Source: an uncultured Pelagibacteraceae bacterium
Lineage (GTDB): Bacteria; Pseudomonadota; Alphaproteobacteria; Pelagibacterales; AG-422-B15
Assembly: GCA_905182145.1 (NCBI GenBank)
Contig: CAJJAN010000016.1
Location: 1-39,054 of the forward strand
Length of the DNA stretch: 39,054 bases
Direction: 5' to 3'
The number at the start of each line of letters is the position of its first letter. Position 1 is the first letter of the stretch. Both the position numbers and the translations under genes were made by a program. The notes under the pieces were generated by a model. That model did not search any database. It saw only the letters and a list, made by a program, of their open reading frames with translations, and was not told where the DNA came from. This document shows positions 28,725 to 38,546 of this stretch, piece after piece.

Positions 28725-30434
28725 ATGGATACTAAAAATATTATATTAGCCACAGCCCTCTCAGTTGGAATCTTGTTGTTATGGAGTGTTTACTTTGATC
28801 CACCAATGATTCCAGAAGAAACTGCAACCATCCAACAATCAGAAGTTGCCAACTCCGAGTCAAATCTTGGTCTTGGAACTTTAGATGAGTCATTAAAAAT
28901 TATTGAAGAACCAGAAATGTTATCTGTGGAAGATAGTATTTCAGACTCGCCAAGAATAGAGATTAATACGCCTGGAATTTCAGGATCAATTAGACTTAAT
29001 GGTCTAATAATTGATGATATAACTCTAAAAGCATACCAAGAAACTCTAGATAAAGACTCAGCTAATATTAGATTTTTAAGCCCACTCAAAACCGGCAATG
29101 GCCACGAGGTTTCATTTGGTTGGATACAAGCTAAGAATAGTGACTTTGATATTCCAAACAGAAATACTCCGTGGAAGCTCACAGGTTATAACAATGTATT
29201 AACCCTTGAAAGCCCGCTTACATTTGAATGGAAAAATGATACTGGACAAACATTTCAATCAACAATCGCACTAAGTGATGAATATTTATTTGAGATCACC
29301 CAGAACATTATAAATAATGGCACGAATAGTATTATTGTTAATAACGCAGCAAAAATTACTCGTGAAAGTACGCCTGACTTATCGGGCATGTTTATTCTAC
29401 ATGAGGGTCTAGTTGGTGTTCTTGATGAAAAATTAGAACAAATTGATTATGATGATTTGGCTGATGATAAAGTTTATAACTTTGATAGTAATAATGGTTG
29501 GTTAGGTTTTACAGATAAATACTGGTTAACAGCCTTAATTCCAGAACAAGGTGAATCTTTTAAAGGAATATTTAGTTACGATAATAATTATACTGCTTAC
29601 TTTCGTAGTCAAGATTCAACAATCGTAAATGCTGGCAGTTCATATGAAACATCGAGTAATATTTTTATTGGCGCTAAAGAAGCTGAAGTAATCGATGCTT
29701 ATCAAGAAGAGTATGGGTTTTATAACTTTGATCTCTCAATAGACTGGGGTTGGTTTTATTTTTTAACTAAACCTTTATTTTATATTATCTACTACTTGTT
29801 TGATCTAACGGGTAATTTTGGGGTTGCGATTATTATTTTAACAGCAATGACGCGAATATTATTTTTCCCACTAGCCAACTGGTCATTTGTTTCAATGGCT
29901 AAAATGAAAAAATTACAGCCTGAAATGACAAGGCTGAAAGAGTTGCATAAAGATGATCGTCAACAACAACAGCAAGCGTTGATGACATTATATAAAAAAG
30001 AAAAAGTAAATCCTGTTTCGGGCTGTTTACCAATTCTAATTCAAATACCATTCTTCTTTGCTATTTATAAGATGTTATTCGTTTCACTAGAGATGCGTCA
30101 TGCACCATTTTTTGGATGGATTCAGGACTTATCAGCTAAAGATCCAACATCACTATTCAATCTCTTTGGTCTGATCCCTTGGGATCCACCATCATTTCTT
30201 GTAATAGGAGTTTGGCCAATCTTAATGGGTCTAACTATGTACATCCAACAAAAGCTTAATCCAGCACCACCAGATCCAATTCAAGCGAAGATCTTTATGT
30301 TCTTCCCATTCTTCATTACTGTCTTGTTATCACAGTTTGCAGCAGGACTTGTAATCTATTGGACAACTAACAACTTGTTATCAATTATTCAGCAGTGGGT
30401 TATTGTCCGCCGCACTAACATAAAAACTAATTAA
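28725..30434 (+). CDS. yidC: Membrane protein insertase YidC
   Basis: N-terminal MDTKNIILATALSVGILLLW; C-terminal YidC core GNFGVAIIILTAMTRILFFPLANWSFVSMAKMKKLQPEM, NPVSGCLPILIQIPFFFAIYKML. Confidence 0.97.
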   Translation: MDTKNIILATALSVGILLLWSVYFDPPMIPEETATIQQSEVANSESNLGLGTLDESLKIIEEPEMLSVEDSISDSPRIEINTPGISGSIRLNGLIIDDITLKAYQETLDKDSANIRFLSPLKTGNGHEVSFGWIQAKNSDFDIPNRNTPWKLTGYNNVLTLESPLTFEWKNDTGQTFQSTIALSDEYLFEITQNIINNGTNSIIVNNAAKITRESTPDLSGMFILHEGLVGVLDEKLEQIDYDDLADDKVYNFDSNNGWLGFTDKYWLTALIPEQGESFKGIFSYDNNYTAYFRSQDSTIVNAGSSYETSSNIFIGAKEAEVIDAYQEEYGFYNFDLSIDWGWFYFLTKPLFYIIYYLFDLTGNFGVAIIILTAMTRILFFPLANWSFVSMAKMKKLQPEMTRLKELHKDDRQQQQQALMTLYKKEKVNPVSGCLPILIQIPFFFAIYKMLFVSLEMRHAPFFGWIQDLSAKDPTSLFNLFGLIPWDPPSFLVIGVWPILMGLTMYIQQKLNPAPPDPIQAKIFMFFPFFITVLLSQFAAGLVIYWTTNNLLSIIQQWVIVRRTNIKTN

Positions 30435-30439
30435 TCATC

Positions 30440-31330
30440 ATGGGTAGTAACGTAGATATTGCTCAACAAAGAGCAAAAGTTTTGAATTATCTTTGGCCTC
30501 AAGGAAAAGCATTTCATAAACAAGCTTTAGACTTTGCCAATTTTTATCAGAGTAAAATTATTGTTATAAAATATGGTGGCTTTGCACTTAGTAACCAAAA
30601 AATTGTAAAATCATTTGCAAGAAACATTTCATTATTCAATCAGTTAGGATTAAAAATTGTCATCGTTCATGGTGGTGGTCCCCAAATTGAAAAAGAGATG
30701 TTAAAGCAAAAAATTAAAGATCAAGAGTATCAAGGCTTGCGTGTTACTACGAAGCGTATCTTAAGTATTGTTAAAAGAATTGTTGGTCGAGAACTTAATC
30801 CAATGATTGTAAGTAATATTAACCAATGTGGTGGTTCTGCAAAATCAATTAATGGTATTACTAAAAAGATTATTGGTGCCAAAAAAATGTTGAATGGAAA
30901 AATTGGTTTTGTTGGTACACCTACTAGTCTAGATAAAAATTATATTTTAGATTTATTAAAACAAGGTATCGTTCCAGTAATCTCACCATTAGGTTTTGAT
31001 AATGCTGGCAATACTTATAATATTAATGCCGATACAGCAGCAGGCTATGTTGCAGAAAAATTGAAAGCTGAAAGACTTATCCTGTTAACAGATGTGGTCG
31101 GTGTTTTAGATAATAAAAAGAGATTAATAGCTGAGCTAGATGAAAAAAAAGCCTCAAAATTTATAAAAAATGGTACAATAAAAGGTGGAATGCTGCCAAA
31201 AATAAAAACATGCTTCAACATTATTAAAAAAGGCGTTAAGGGTGTTGTTATTATTGATGGCCGTAATCCAAACGCAACAGTATTAGAGCTATTTACTAAA
31301 AAAGGTGCTGGAACATTAATTTCAAAATAA
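30440..31330 (+). CDS. argB: Acetylglutamate kinase
   Basis: [67 protein letters not shown]. Confidence 0.94.
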   Translation: MGSNVDIAQQRAKVLNYLWPQGKAFHKQALDFANFYQSKIIVIKYGGFALSNQKIVKSFARNISLFNQLGLKIVIVHGGGPQIEKEMLKQKIKDQEYQGLRVTTKRILSIVKRIVGRELNPMIVSNINQCGGSAKSINGITKKIIGAKKMLNGKIGFVGTPTSLDKNYILDLLKQGIVPVISPLGFDNAGNTYNINADTAAGYVAEKLKAERLILLTDVVGVLDNKKRLIAELDEKKASKFIKNGTIKGGMLPKIKTCFNIIKKGVKGVVIIDGRNPNATVLELFTKKGAGTLISK

Positions 31331-31344
31331 TAAGGACTATTAAA

Positions 31345-32166
31345 ATGGATACTACTGAGACTAAAAACTTTATAGAAACTGCTTGGGATAATATTGCTAA
31401 TCTAGATGCAACAGATGCTGAGTTAATTAAACATGTTAATAGCACTATCGGCCTAGTAGATAATGGCTCAATCCGCGTTGCAGAAAAGCAAGGTGATGCA
31501 TGGATTGTAAATCAATGGATTAAAAAAGCAGTTCTATTATCATTTCGTTTAAATTCAAATAAGTTGATTCAAGGTCCATATACCACTTGGTACGATAAGG
31601 TTGAAGGCAAAACAACTAATTGGAGTGAAGATGATTGGAAGACAGCTGGTTATCGTCATGTGCCTAATGGTGTCGTGCGTAAAGGTTCATACATTGGAAA
31701 AAATGTTGTCCTGATGCCATCATTTGTAAATATTGGCGCTTATGTTGATGATGGAACCATGGTGGATACGTGGACTACTGTTGGTTCATGTGCACAAATA
31801 GGAAAGAATTGCCACCTCTCAGGTGGAGTTGGAATTGGTGGCGTCTTAGAACCATTGCAAGCTAACCCAGTTATTATTGAAGACAATTGTTTTGTCGGCG
31901 CTAGATCAGAAGTTGCTGAAGGTGTTATCGTGCGTGAAGGATCTGTAATATCAATGGGTGTATATCTTGGTGCCTCTACTAAAATTATAAATCGTGAAAC
32001 AGGTGAAATAACTTATGGTGAAGTACCTGCCTACTCAGTAATTGTTCCTGGTAACCTACCGAATAAAGATCCATCAAAACCAGGGTTATATTGTGCTGTA
32101 ATTGTTAAAACAGTTGATGCCCAAACACGATCTAAAACTTCTATTAATGATCTATTAAGGGAATAG
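31345..32166 (+). CDS. dapD: 2,3,4,5-tetrahydropyridine-2,6-dicarboxylate N-succinyltransferase
   Basis: [80 protein letters not shown]. Confidence 0.97.
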   Translation: MDTTETKNFIETAWDNIANLDATDAELIKHVNSTIGLVDNGSIRVAEKQGDAWIVNQWIKKAVLLSFRLNSNKLIQGPYTTWYDKVEGKTTNWSEDDWKTAGYRHVPNGVVRKGSYIGKNVVLMPSFVNIGAYVDDGTMVDTWTTVGSCAQIGKNCHLSGGVGIGGVLEPLQANPVIIEDNCFVGARSEVAEGVIVREGSVISMGVYLGASTKIINRETGEITYGEVPAYSVIVPGNLPNKDPSKPGLYCAVIVKTVDAQTRSKTSINDLLRE

Positions 32167-32172
32167 AAAAAA

Positions 32173-33333
32173 ATGTCTGCATCAAACATTGATCCAGTAA
32201 AACTTACTCAATCACTAATCTCATGCCCTAGTGTTACACCTACTGATGCCGGTGTATTACAAACACTGCAAGACCAGTTAGAAGAAATTGGCTTCAGGTG
32301 TACTCGAATGCCTTTTGAAGAAACCGGTACTGAAGCGGTTGATAATTTATTTGCTAGCTATGGTGAAGGCGCACCTCATTTATGTTTTGGTGGTCATACT
32401 GACGTTGTTCCTGTTGGTAATAGCGCTTCTTGGACCAATGATCCATTTGATGCTGTAATTAAAGATGGTAATTTATATGGTCGTGGCACCGCAGATATGA
32501 AGTCTGCTATTGCCGCATTTACTGCGGCTGCAAGTAATTTTATTAAAACTGGAGACTTCAAGGGTACTATAAGTTTGTTAATTACTAATGATGAAGAAGG
32601 CCCAGCAATAAATGGTACTCAAAAAGTTTTAGAGGCTATTACTAAAAATGGTGAAAAGATTGACTCGTGCATTGTTGGTGAACCTACATGCCCTGCTCAA
32701 CTAGGTGAAATGATCAAAATTGGTCGCCGTGGTAGTCTTACAACTAATATTTCAATCATTGGAATTCAAGGTCATGTAGCTTATCCGCAATGGACTTTAA
32801 ATCCCATTGATGCACTAACAAAAGTATTAAGTAAAATCGTAGACCTAAAATTAGATGAAGGTACTGAAGATTTTCCACCAACAAATATTGAGATTGTAAA
32901 AATTGATGCTGATAATACGGCTGATAATGTGGTGCCTCATTCGGCCACAGCTCAAATAAATATTCGTTATAACATTTTGCAAACAGAAGATGGTCTAATG
33001 AAGTTGCTTCAAGAGATAACTGACCAAGAACTATTAAATACTGAATATAAATCTACTATTGAGTTTAGAAACTCAGCTCAACCATTTTTGACTAAAGAAA
33101 GTGACTTTACCAAAAAGATTAAAGAAGCGGTTGATTTGGTCACTGGTTTAAATTCAGAATTTAGTACAACTGGTGGTACGAGTGATGCAAGATTTTTTAA
33201 AGATTATTGTGAAGTTGCAGAATTTGGTTTAGTTGGCTCTACAGCACATCAAGTTGATGAACATGTAGCAGTTAAAGATATTGAGAACTTGGCAAAAATT
33301 TATGAAGAAATTATTAAAAAGTATTTTAATTAA
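32173..33333 (+). CDS. dapE: Succinyl-diaminopimelate desuccinylase
   Basis: LICFGGHTDVVPVG-type motif (HLCFGGHTDVVPVGN), LYGRGTADMKSAIAAF, TNDEEGPAINGT, IIGIQGHVAYPQ. Confidence 0.96.
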   Translation: MSASNIDPVKLTQSLISCPSVTPTDAGVLQTLQDQLEEIGFRCTRMPFEETGTEAVDNLFASYGEGAPHLCFGGHTDVVPVGNSASWTNDPFDAVIKDGNLYGRGTADMKSAIAAFTAAASNFIKTGDFKGTISLLITNDEEGPAINGTQKVLEAITKNGEKIDSCIVGEPTCPAQLGEMIKIGRRGSLTTNISIIGIQGHVAYPQWTLNPIDALTKVLSKIVDLKLDEGTEDFPPTNIEIVKIDADNTADNVVPHSATAQINIRYNILQTEDGLMKLLQEITDQELLNTEYKSTIEFRNSAQPFLTKESDFTKKIKEAVDLVTGLNSEFSTTGGTSDARFFKDYCEVAEFGLVGSTAHQVDEHVAVKDIENLAKIYEEIIKKYFN

Positions 33334-33785
33334 TAATCATAAAATTCAATTTTATCTGCACTAATTTCATAGCCAGTTTCCGCCCATTCATTTGTTTGAA
33401 TTTTAACAATTATTTCTCCGGTAACCCATACAGGCTCCCATAAAGTCATTGTATCCCAAGGCTTGTCTGTTGTGACATAAACTAGCTGGTTAGGTGGCGG
33501 TGGTGGCACATGAATGCATGCACCAACATACGGCACCAACATAAATTCAGTTACGCCAGTGCCTGAATAATCTAATGGAACTATGTACCCAGGTATTTTA
33601 ACTATTTTGCCATCTAACTTTTTATTAAATTTAACTTCACCTGATGTGAAAATAGCAGTCCAGGGTATGAGGTCATGCCATCCTATTTCATTTTTATCTA
33701 TAGAATAAGAATTTGAATTAATTAAGATTAGTAGTGAAAAACTAAATGTTAATTTTTTTATTAAATTAAAAAATCTATGTATCAT
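33330..33785 (-). CDS. Secreted DUF3299 protein
   Basis: Signal peptide; KIPGYIVPLDYSGTGVTEFMLVPYVGACIHVPPPPPNQLVYV, DUF3299 signature. Confidence 0.85.
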   Translation of the reverse strand: MIHRFFNLIKKLTFSFSLLILINSNSYSIDKNEIGWHDLIPWTAIFTSGEVKFNKKLDGKIVKIPGYIVPLDYSGTGVTEFMLVPYVGACIHVPPPPPNQLVYVTTDKPWDTMTLWEPVWVTGEIIVKIQTNEWAETGYEISADKIEFYDY

Positions 33786-35032
33786 ATTTTTATCGTCATA
33801 CCATCATTTATTGAAAACCAATATGCTCTTATTGCTGGTATTAAGCTCACTAGCATTGCAGATAATATAAATAATATAAAAATATAAATATCCTTTAAAG
33901 ACAACATCTCAATTGTTACTAATATCCCATAAGTACTATCAATCCATGGTTGCAGTATATATAGCAAGATAAATAGTAGAAAAGTACTCACCATAACGCT
34001 TAAACTAGAAATAATAAATGCTTCGAGCATAAGTAATCCTATTACTATTTTAGGTGATGCACCCATTGCTCTCCAAATCGCCATTTCACGTCTTCTTTCA
34101 CTTAAACTAGAAAAAATAATTGCAGCCATTCCAATTAAAGTTGTAAATATAACTACCATAGATATTCCTAATAATAAGTTTTCAACAATACTTACAATTC
34201 TCCATAATTCTTGTAAAGCAACCCCAGGTAAGATTGAACTTAATGCCTCTTCAGAGTATTCATTAATCCATCGTTGAAGTTGAAAAATCTGTAATTTTGA
34301 ATTTACCCCTATCAACACAGCAGTTATATTTGAAGGTGCTAAATCCATTCTTCGAATTTGTTCTACAGGGGTCTCTTGTCCAGGGATTTTTGCACCACTT
34401 GACCAATCTATATGAATAGCTTCGATTGCTTCTAAGCTAACAATGATTGTATTATCTACTGGCGTTCCTGTTTTAGCAAGTATACCCGACACTTTAAAAG
34501 GCTGATCATCATGTTCTGTAAAGGACCTTAAGCCATGAGATACAATTATAGGAGTATTAATATTGTATCCTAATTTTTCTGCGACACCGGAACCTATAAC
34601 AACATCATATAGATCTGAAAAATATTTACCATTTTCGATTTTTAAAGATTGATCTCCTCTGTATTTATATCTTTTAAAAAAATCTTCATTTGTACCCATA
34701 ACTCTAAATTCTTTATGACTATCACCAAGAGAAATTGGCACTGACCAATCAACCTCATCTCTTTTGATAATATCTTCATAGCTTTCCCAAGTTATATTGT
34801 TCGTTGCATTTCCAATTCTAAATACAGAATATAGAAGAAGTTGTACTGATCCAGTTCTTGAACCTACAATTAAATCAGTTTGTGATATTGTATTTGTAAA
34901 ACTTGTATAAGCAGAAGCTCTTAATTTTTCAACACTTAGATAAAGCATTAAAGATAATGAAATTGCAAAAACAGTCATGCTTACGGTTAGAAGTCTTGCA
35001 TAAAGTGAACTGATTGTTAATTTTAATAACAC
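33782..35032 (-). CDS. ABC transporter permease, FtsX/MacB-like
   Basis: N-terminal TM and large periplasmic loop, C-terminal three TM; SERRREMAIWRAMGASPKIVIGLLMLEA typical of FtsX-type permeases. Confidence 0.9.
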   Translation of the reverse strand: MLLKLTISSLYARLLTVSMTVFAISLSLMLYLSVEKLRASAYTSFTNTISQTDLIVGSRTGSVQLLLYSVFRIGNATNNITWESYEDIIKRDEVDWSVPISLGDSHKEFRVMGTNEDFFKRYKYRGDQSLKIENGKYFSDLYDVVIGSGVAEKLGYNINTPIIVSHGLRSFTEHDDQPFKVSGILAKTGTPVDNTIIVSLEAIEAIHIDWSSGAKIPGQETPVEQIRRMDLAPSNITAVLIGVNSKLQIFQLQRWINEYSEEALSSILPGVALQELWRIVSIVENLLLGISMVVIFTTLIGMAAIIFSSLSERRREMAIWRAMGASPKIVIGLLMLEAFIISSLSVMVSTFLLFILLYILQPWIDSTYGILVTIEMLSLKDIYIFILFILSAMLVSLIPAIRAYWFSINDGMTIKI

Positions 35033-35034
35033 GC

Positions 35035-35772
35035 CTAATCCTCTCTAACTAAAATATCATTAATATCAATAATACGATCAAAGTAATTGGATAGAGATCT
35101 ATCATGGGAAACCATTAACAAGGTTGATTTATTCTCTTCGATTTGCTTAAACATTAGATCCAAGAAATTTTTTTGAGTATCCGTATCTAATGCTGATGTC
35201 GGTTCGTCGGCAATAATCAGTGAAGGGTTACCTATTAAAGCTCTTGCTACAGCAACTCTCTGTTGTTGTCCGACACTTAGTTTACTTGCCTGTACATCTT
35301 TAATAGAGTCAGGTAGTCGTAGTGACTTACAGATACTAATTGCCACATCTCTTTGGTTTAATACTCTACTGGCTCTTATCTTAGAAAAATACAAAGGAAG
35401 GATAATATTATCTATAACACTAGCGTACGGCAGCAAATTAAATTGTTGAAAGATTATGCCTATATTATCAGATCGATATTGGTCTCTTTTATTTGCAGTT
35501 AAATTATTAGTTTTTTGTTCATTTAAATAAATATCTCCTGATATAGGACTTAGAAAACCACATATAAGTGAGAGTAAAGTAGTTTTACCAGAGCCACTTT
35601 CTCCCAGTAACAGTACCTTTTCACCCTTACCAATATTTAATTTTGGTATATGAAGCTTAAAATCAGATTTTTTAGACCAATAGAATCTTACGGAATCTAG
35701 GCAAATAGTTTCTTCATTCAAATTAAATCTTTCCTTCAATATTAATGACAGGTTTATCTGCTTCAACCTCAA
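35035..35772 (-). CDS. ABC transporter ATP-binding protein (LolD/MacB-like)
   Basis: LLGESGSGKTTLLSLICG (Walker A), LSVGQQQRVAVARALIGNPSLIIADEPTSALD. True start may be TTG at 35721 (GAAGGAAAG SD within the end of the upstream gene), which would remove the 50-nt overlap. Confidence 0.9.
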   Translation of the reverse strand: MRLKQINLSLILKERFNLNEETICLDSVRFYWSKKSDFKLHIPKLNIGKGEKVLLLGESGSGKTTLLSLICGFLSPISGDIYLNEQKTNNLTANKRDQYRSDNIGIIFQQFNLLPYASVIDNIILPLYFSKIRASRVLNQRDVAISICKSLRLPDSIKDVQASKLSVGQQQRVAVARALIGNPSLIIADEPTSALDTDTQKNFLDLMFKQIEENKSTLLMVSHDRSLSNYFDRIIDINDILVRED

Positions 35773-36367
35773 AACTAGTTGAACCCAGCTCCGAGATAAA
35801 TTGTACTTCTAACTCACCAGAATTTGGGAATGTCATAAAGTAAGAAAATTCTACATTATTAATTAATTTAATACTACCACATTCAAATGAGTACTTTGCA
35901 TAGAACTCGTTATGGATCTCTACTTGATTTTTGTCGTGTTCGTCATGTTCGTCTTTATGTTCGTCATGTTCGTCATGTTCGTCGTGTTCGTCGTGTTCGT
36001 CGTGTTCGTCGTGTTCGTCGTGTTCGTCGTGTTCGTCGTGTTCGTCTTCATTATTAATTTTTACTTCAAGAGATGCAAGATTACATTGACCATCGGCTGG
36101 TATACTAAAAATATTTTTATAGTCTTCAAATTTATTAAGTGCTTTATTTACTAGCTCTATATCTTCATCACTTTTTGCTTCATATTCAAAGCCAACAATA
36201 TCAGCACCTGGTAACATAAATTCAAAATCAATGATGTTTTTATCAATGGCTATATTAAGCTCTCCAACACCATGTTCGTGCTTATCAACTTGTCTTGTTT
36301 CCTCCGCTAAGGCAACTGTTACCAAAGCTGATAATAATAGTGAAAAATAAATATTTTTAGTCATCAA
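35723..36367 (-). CDS. DUF2796 / ZrgA-like secreted zinc-binding protein with His-rich (DEH)n repeat
   Basis: Signal peptide; KHEHGVGELNIAIDKNIIDFEFMLPGADIVGFEYEAKS typical of DUF2796; (DEH)n stretch. Confidence 0.88.
   Translation of the reverse strand: MMTKNIYFSLLLSALVTVALAEETRQVDKHEHGVGELNIAIDKNIIDFEFMLPGADIVGFEYEAKSDEDIELVNKALNKFEDYKNIFSIPADGQCNLASLEVKINNEDEHDEHDEHDEHDEHDEHDEHDEHDEHDEHKDEHDEHDKNQVEIHNEFYAKYSFECGSIKLINNVEFSYFMTFPNSGELEVQFISELGSTSFEVEADKPVINIEGKI
35936..36046. repeat. 9-bp tandem repeat (gtgttcgtc), 12 units encoding Asp-Glu-His on the - strand, interrupted once by ttt (Lys)
   Basis: Units 1-2 at 35936-35953, ttt 35954-35956, ten contiguous units 35957-36046. Confidence 0.95.
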
Positions 36368-36427
36368 GTCTCCTGTGAATTTTAAGTATTATTTTTAGGG
36401 GAAAATTTCAAAAGTGTCTATAGAATT

Positions 36428-36442
36428 TGTTACTTTATAACA
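36428..36442. promoter_or_regulatory. Degenerate Zur-box-like site upstream of the zrgA-like operon
   Basis: TGTTACTTTATAACA; outer TGTTA/TAACA arms match the perfect palindrome at 38516-38530; 60-75 nt upstream of the DUF2796 ATG. Confidence 0.6.
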
Positions 36443-36516
36443 TTTGGAATAAATTTAAAATCAACAGCGCTATTATTCAAATTTACTAATCCATAAATAT
36501 TGAATTAACTAAAAAT

Positions 36517-36918
36517 TTAGTTTTTTTTACAAGAGTTACAGGTGCCAAAAAATTCTAAATTATACCCATCAAATTTAGCTCCACCTGAGTCTTTAAATTC
36601 AGATAAATAATTAAAAAGTTTTGTATCATTTATTTCTGAAGCACTATCACATTTATAGCAAATTGAAAATATGGTGGCATGTCGTGTTTCACAGTTTAAA
36701 ATCTTACATGCAACGAAAGAATTTTGACTTTCAACTTTATGAACTTTGCCTTTCTCAATCAACTTATCTAAAGCTCTATAAACTTGTGGTGGAGCATTTA
36801 TTCCTTTTTTTTGAACGCTTGAGAGTATTGAATAAGCTTTAACTGGCTTTTTATTTCTTTGAATAAAATCTAATACTATTTGTTGATTTTTTGATAATGA
36901 TTTATTTTTGCTATCCAT
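36517..36918 (-). CDS. zur: Fur-family regulator, likely Zur
   Basis: VKAYSILSSVQKKGINAPPQVYRALDKLIEKGKVHKVESQNSFVAC (Fur winged helix), CYKC and CNSC Zn-structural cysteines; located in the znu cluster. Confidence 0.88.
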   Translation of the reverse strand: MDSKNKSLSKNQQIVLDFIQRNKKPVKAYSILSSVQKKGINAPPQVYRALDKLIEKGKVHKVESQNSFVACKILNCETRHATIFSICYKCDSASEINDTKLFNYLSEFKDSGGAKFDGYNLEFFGTCNSCKKN

Positions 36919-36948
36919 AATCTTTTGTTTTTATAGTCTTAGCTAATA

Positions 36949-37740
36949 TTAGTATTTTTTTTGAGTATTTGTTAATGATAAAATAAATAATATCAATGCA
37001 ACAGTAATGATTGTTGGGCCAGATGCAGTATTAATTTCAAACGAAGTATATAGGCCAATAAATACCGACAATAATCCACCTATAATTGAAAAAATTACCA
37101 TTTGTTTTGGATTATTTGATAGATTTCGAGCTGTTGCAGTTGGAATAATTAACATACCCGTGATTAATAATAATCCCACCATTTTGATTGATATTGCAAT
37201 AAGAGCTGCCAATAAAATTGTAAATATTACATTAATTCTATCTGGGTTCATTCCTTCTGCTTCAGCAAGTTCATAATTAACTGTAGCTGCGAATAATGGT
37301 TTCCAAATTAACCATAGAACAAAAAGTATGGTGGCTCCTCCAATCCAAATAATTAGTAAGTCATTAACACTCACTGAAAGGATATCTCCAAACAGAACTC
37401 CCATAATATCAAACCTAATAAATGATAAAAAGCCTAATACAACCAATCCAATAGCAAGAGATGAATGGGATAAAAGTCCCAATAATGAATCACTAGCTAA
37501 ATTGGTGGTATTTTGCAGCTTTAATAAAAGCAATGCTACTAAAGATGAAACAACAAATACTGATAACGAAATATTAATATCAAATGTTACTGATAATATA
37601 ACTCCCAATAAAGCAGAGTGTGCAAGTGTATCTCCGAAAAATGACAGCCTTCTCCAAACAACAAAACAGCCGAGAGGTCCTGTAACTAAAGCAATTCCTA
37701 TACCTGCAATCAAAGCTCTAAATAAAAAATCTTCAAACAT
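36949..37740 (-). CDS. znuB: Zinc ABC transporter permease
   Basis: GPLGCFVVWRRLSFFGDTLAHSALLGVILS, AEAEGMNPDRINVIFTILLAALIAISIKMVGLLLITGMLIIPTATARNLS (ABC-3 family). Confidence 0.94.
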   Translation of the reverse strand: MFEDFLFRALIAGIGIALVTGPLGCFVVWRRLSFFGDTLAHSALLGVILSVTFDINISLSVFVVSSLVALLLLKLQNTTNLASDSLLGLLSHSSLAIGLVVLGFLSFIRFDIMGVLFGDILSVSVNDLLIIWIGGATILFVLWLIWKPLFAATVNYELAEAEGMNPDRINVIFTILLAALIAISIKMVGLLLITGMLIIPTATARNLSNNPKQMVIFSIIGGLLSVFIGLYTSFEINTASGPTIITVALILFILSLTNTQKKY

Positions 37741-37742
37741 AA

Positions 37743-38492
37743 TTATTTTTTTGCTTCTACTATATTTCCATCAGAGGAATGAGTATGATTGTGATCATGC
37801 TCATAAATTGATAATAGTTGTGAGGAGTGTTCTCCAAATAATTCTTTGTAATTTTTATCTTGTGCTACATCAACTGGATTTCCTGAACAGCAAACATGGC
37901 CGTTAAGACAAACTACATGATCTGTTGCTGACATAACTACATGCAAATCATGCGAAATTAAAAGAATGCCACACTTCAGAGTTTCTGAAATTTTTTTTAT
38001 TAATGCATATAATGCTACTTCTCCAGAATAATCGACACCCTGAACTGGCTCATCAAGAACTAAAAGTTCAGGTCTTTTAGCTATAGCTCTAGCTAAAAGA
38101 ACTCTTTGGAACTCCCCACCTGATAGGTCTCTTAGATTATTATTTTTTAAATGTTCAACCCCAGTCAAATTTAAAGCATAAGATATCTCATCCGACTTAA
38201 GATCTTGTGTTAAAACCATAAAATCACTAACTCGAACTGGCAATGTCCAATCGATAATTACTTTTTGTGGCACATAGGAAATTTTTTTAGTAAATTTTTC
38301 TACCGTACCTTCTATGTGTTTATAGAGTCCAAGTGCAATTTTAGCTGTTGTTGTTTTGCCTGATCCATTTGGACCAATTAAAGTTACTATCTTACCTTTA
38401 TGAATTTCTAGATTAACTCCTCTAACAAGCCATTTGTTATCTTTTAGAATACCCGCATTGGATAACTTTACTAAAATATTATTATCTTTCAT
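37743..38492 (-). CDS. znuC: Zinc ABC transporter ATP-binding protein
   Basis: VTLIGPNGSGKTTTAKIALGLYK, LRDLSGGEFQRVLLARAIAKRPELLVLDEPVQGVD. Internal Met start (38492) preferred because the ORF-track extension to 38531 contains the Zur-box. Confidence 0.94.
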   Translation of the reverse strand: MKDNNILVKLSNAGILKDNKWLVRGVNLEIHKGKIVTLIGPNGSGKTTTAKIALGLYKHIEGTVEKFTKKISYVPQKVIIDWTLPVRVSDFMVLTQDLKSDEISYALNLTGVEHLKNNNLRDLSGGEFQRVLLARAIAKRPELLVLDEPVQGVDYSGEVALYALIKKISETLKCGILLISHDLHVVMSATDHVVCLNGHVCCSGNPVDVAQDKNYKELFGEHSSQLLSIYEHDHNHTHSSDGNIVEAKK

Positions 38493-38515
38493 GAAAAGTG
38501 CTTGCAAAAAAATTA

Positions 38516-38530
38516 TGTTATAATATAACA
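38516..38530. promoter_or_regulatory. Zur box between divergent znuC and znuA
   Basis: TGTTATAATATAACA, perfect 7-1-7 palindrome, 16 nt upstream of the znuA ATG and 23 nt upstream of the znuC ATG; resembles described alphaproteobacterial Zur operators. Confidence 0.85.
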
Positions 38531-38546
38531 CTACTACTTTAAATCT

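Noticed and set aside
35912-36154. + strand ORF with VFVMFVVFVVFV repeats resembling a membrane peptide
   Set aside because: Antisense shadow of the (DEH)n repeat in the DUF2796 gene; hydrophobicity is a product of the complementary codons.
37007-37906. + strand ORFs of 89 and 192 aa
   Set aside because: Antisense to znuB/znuC, low-complexity Asn/Ile-rich translations typical of shadow frames.
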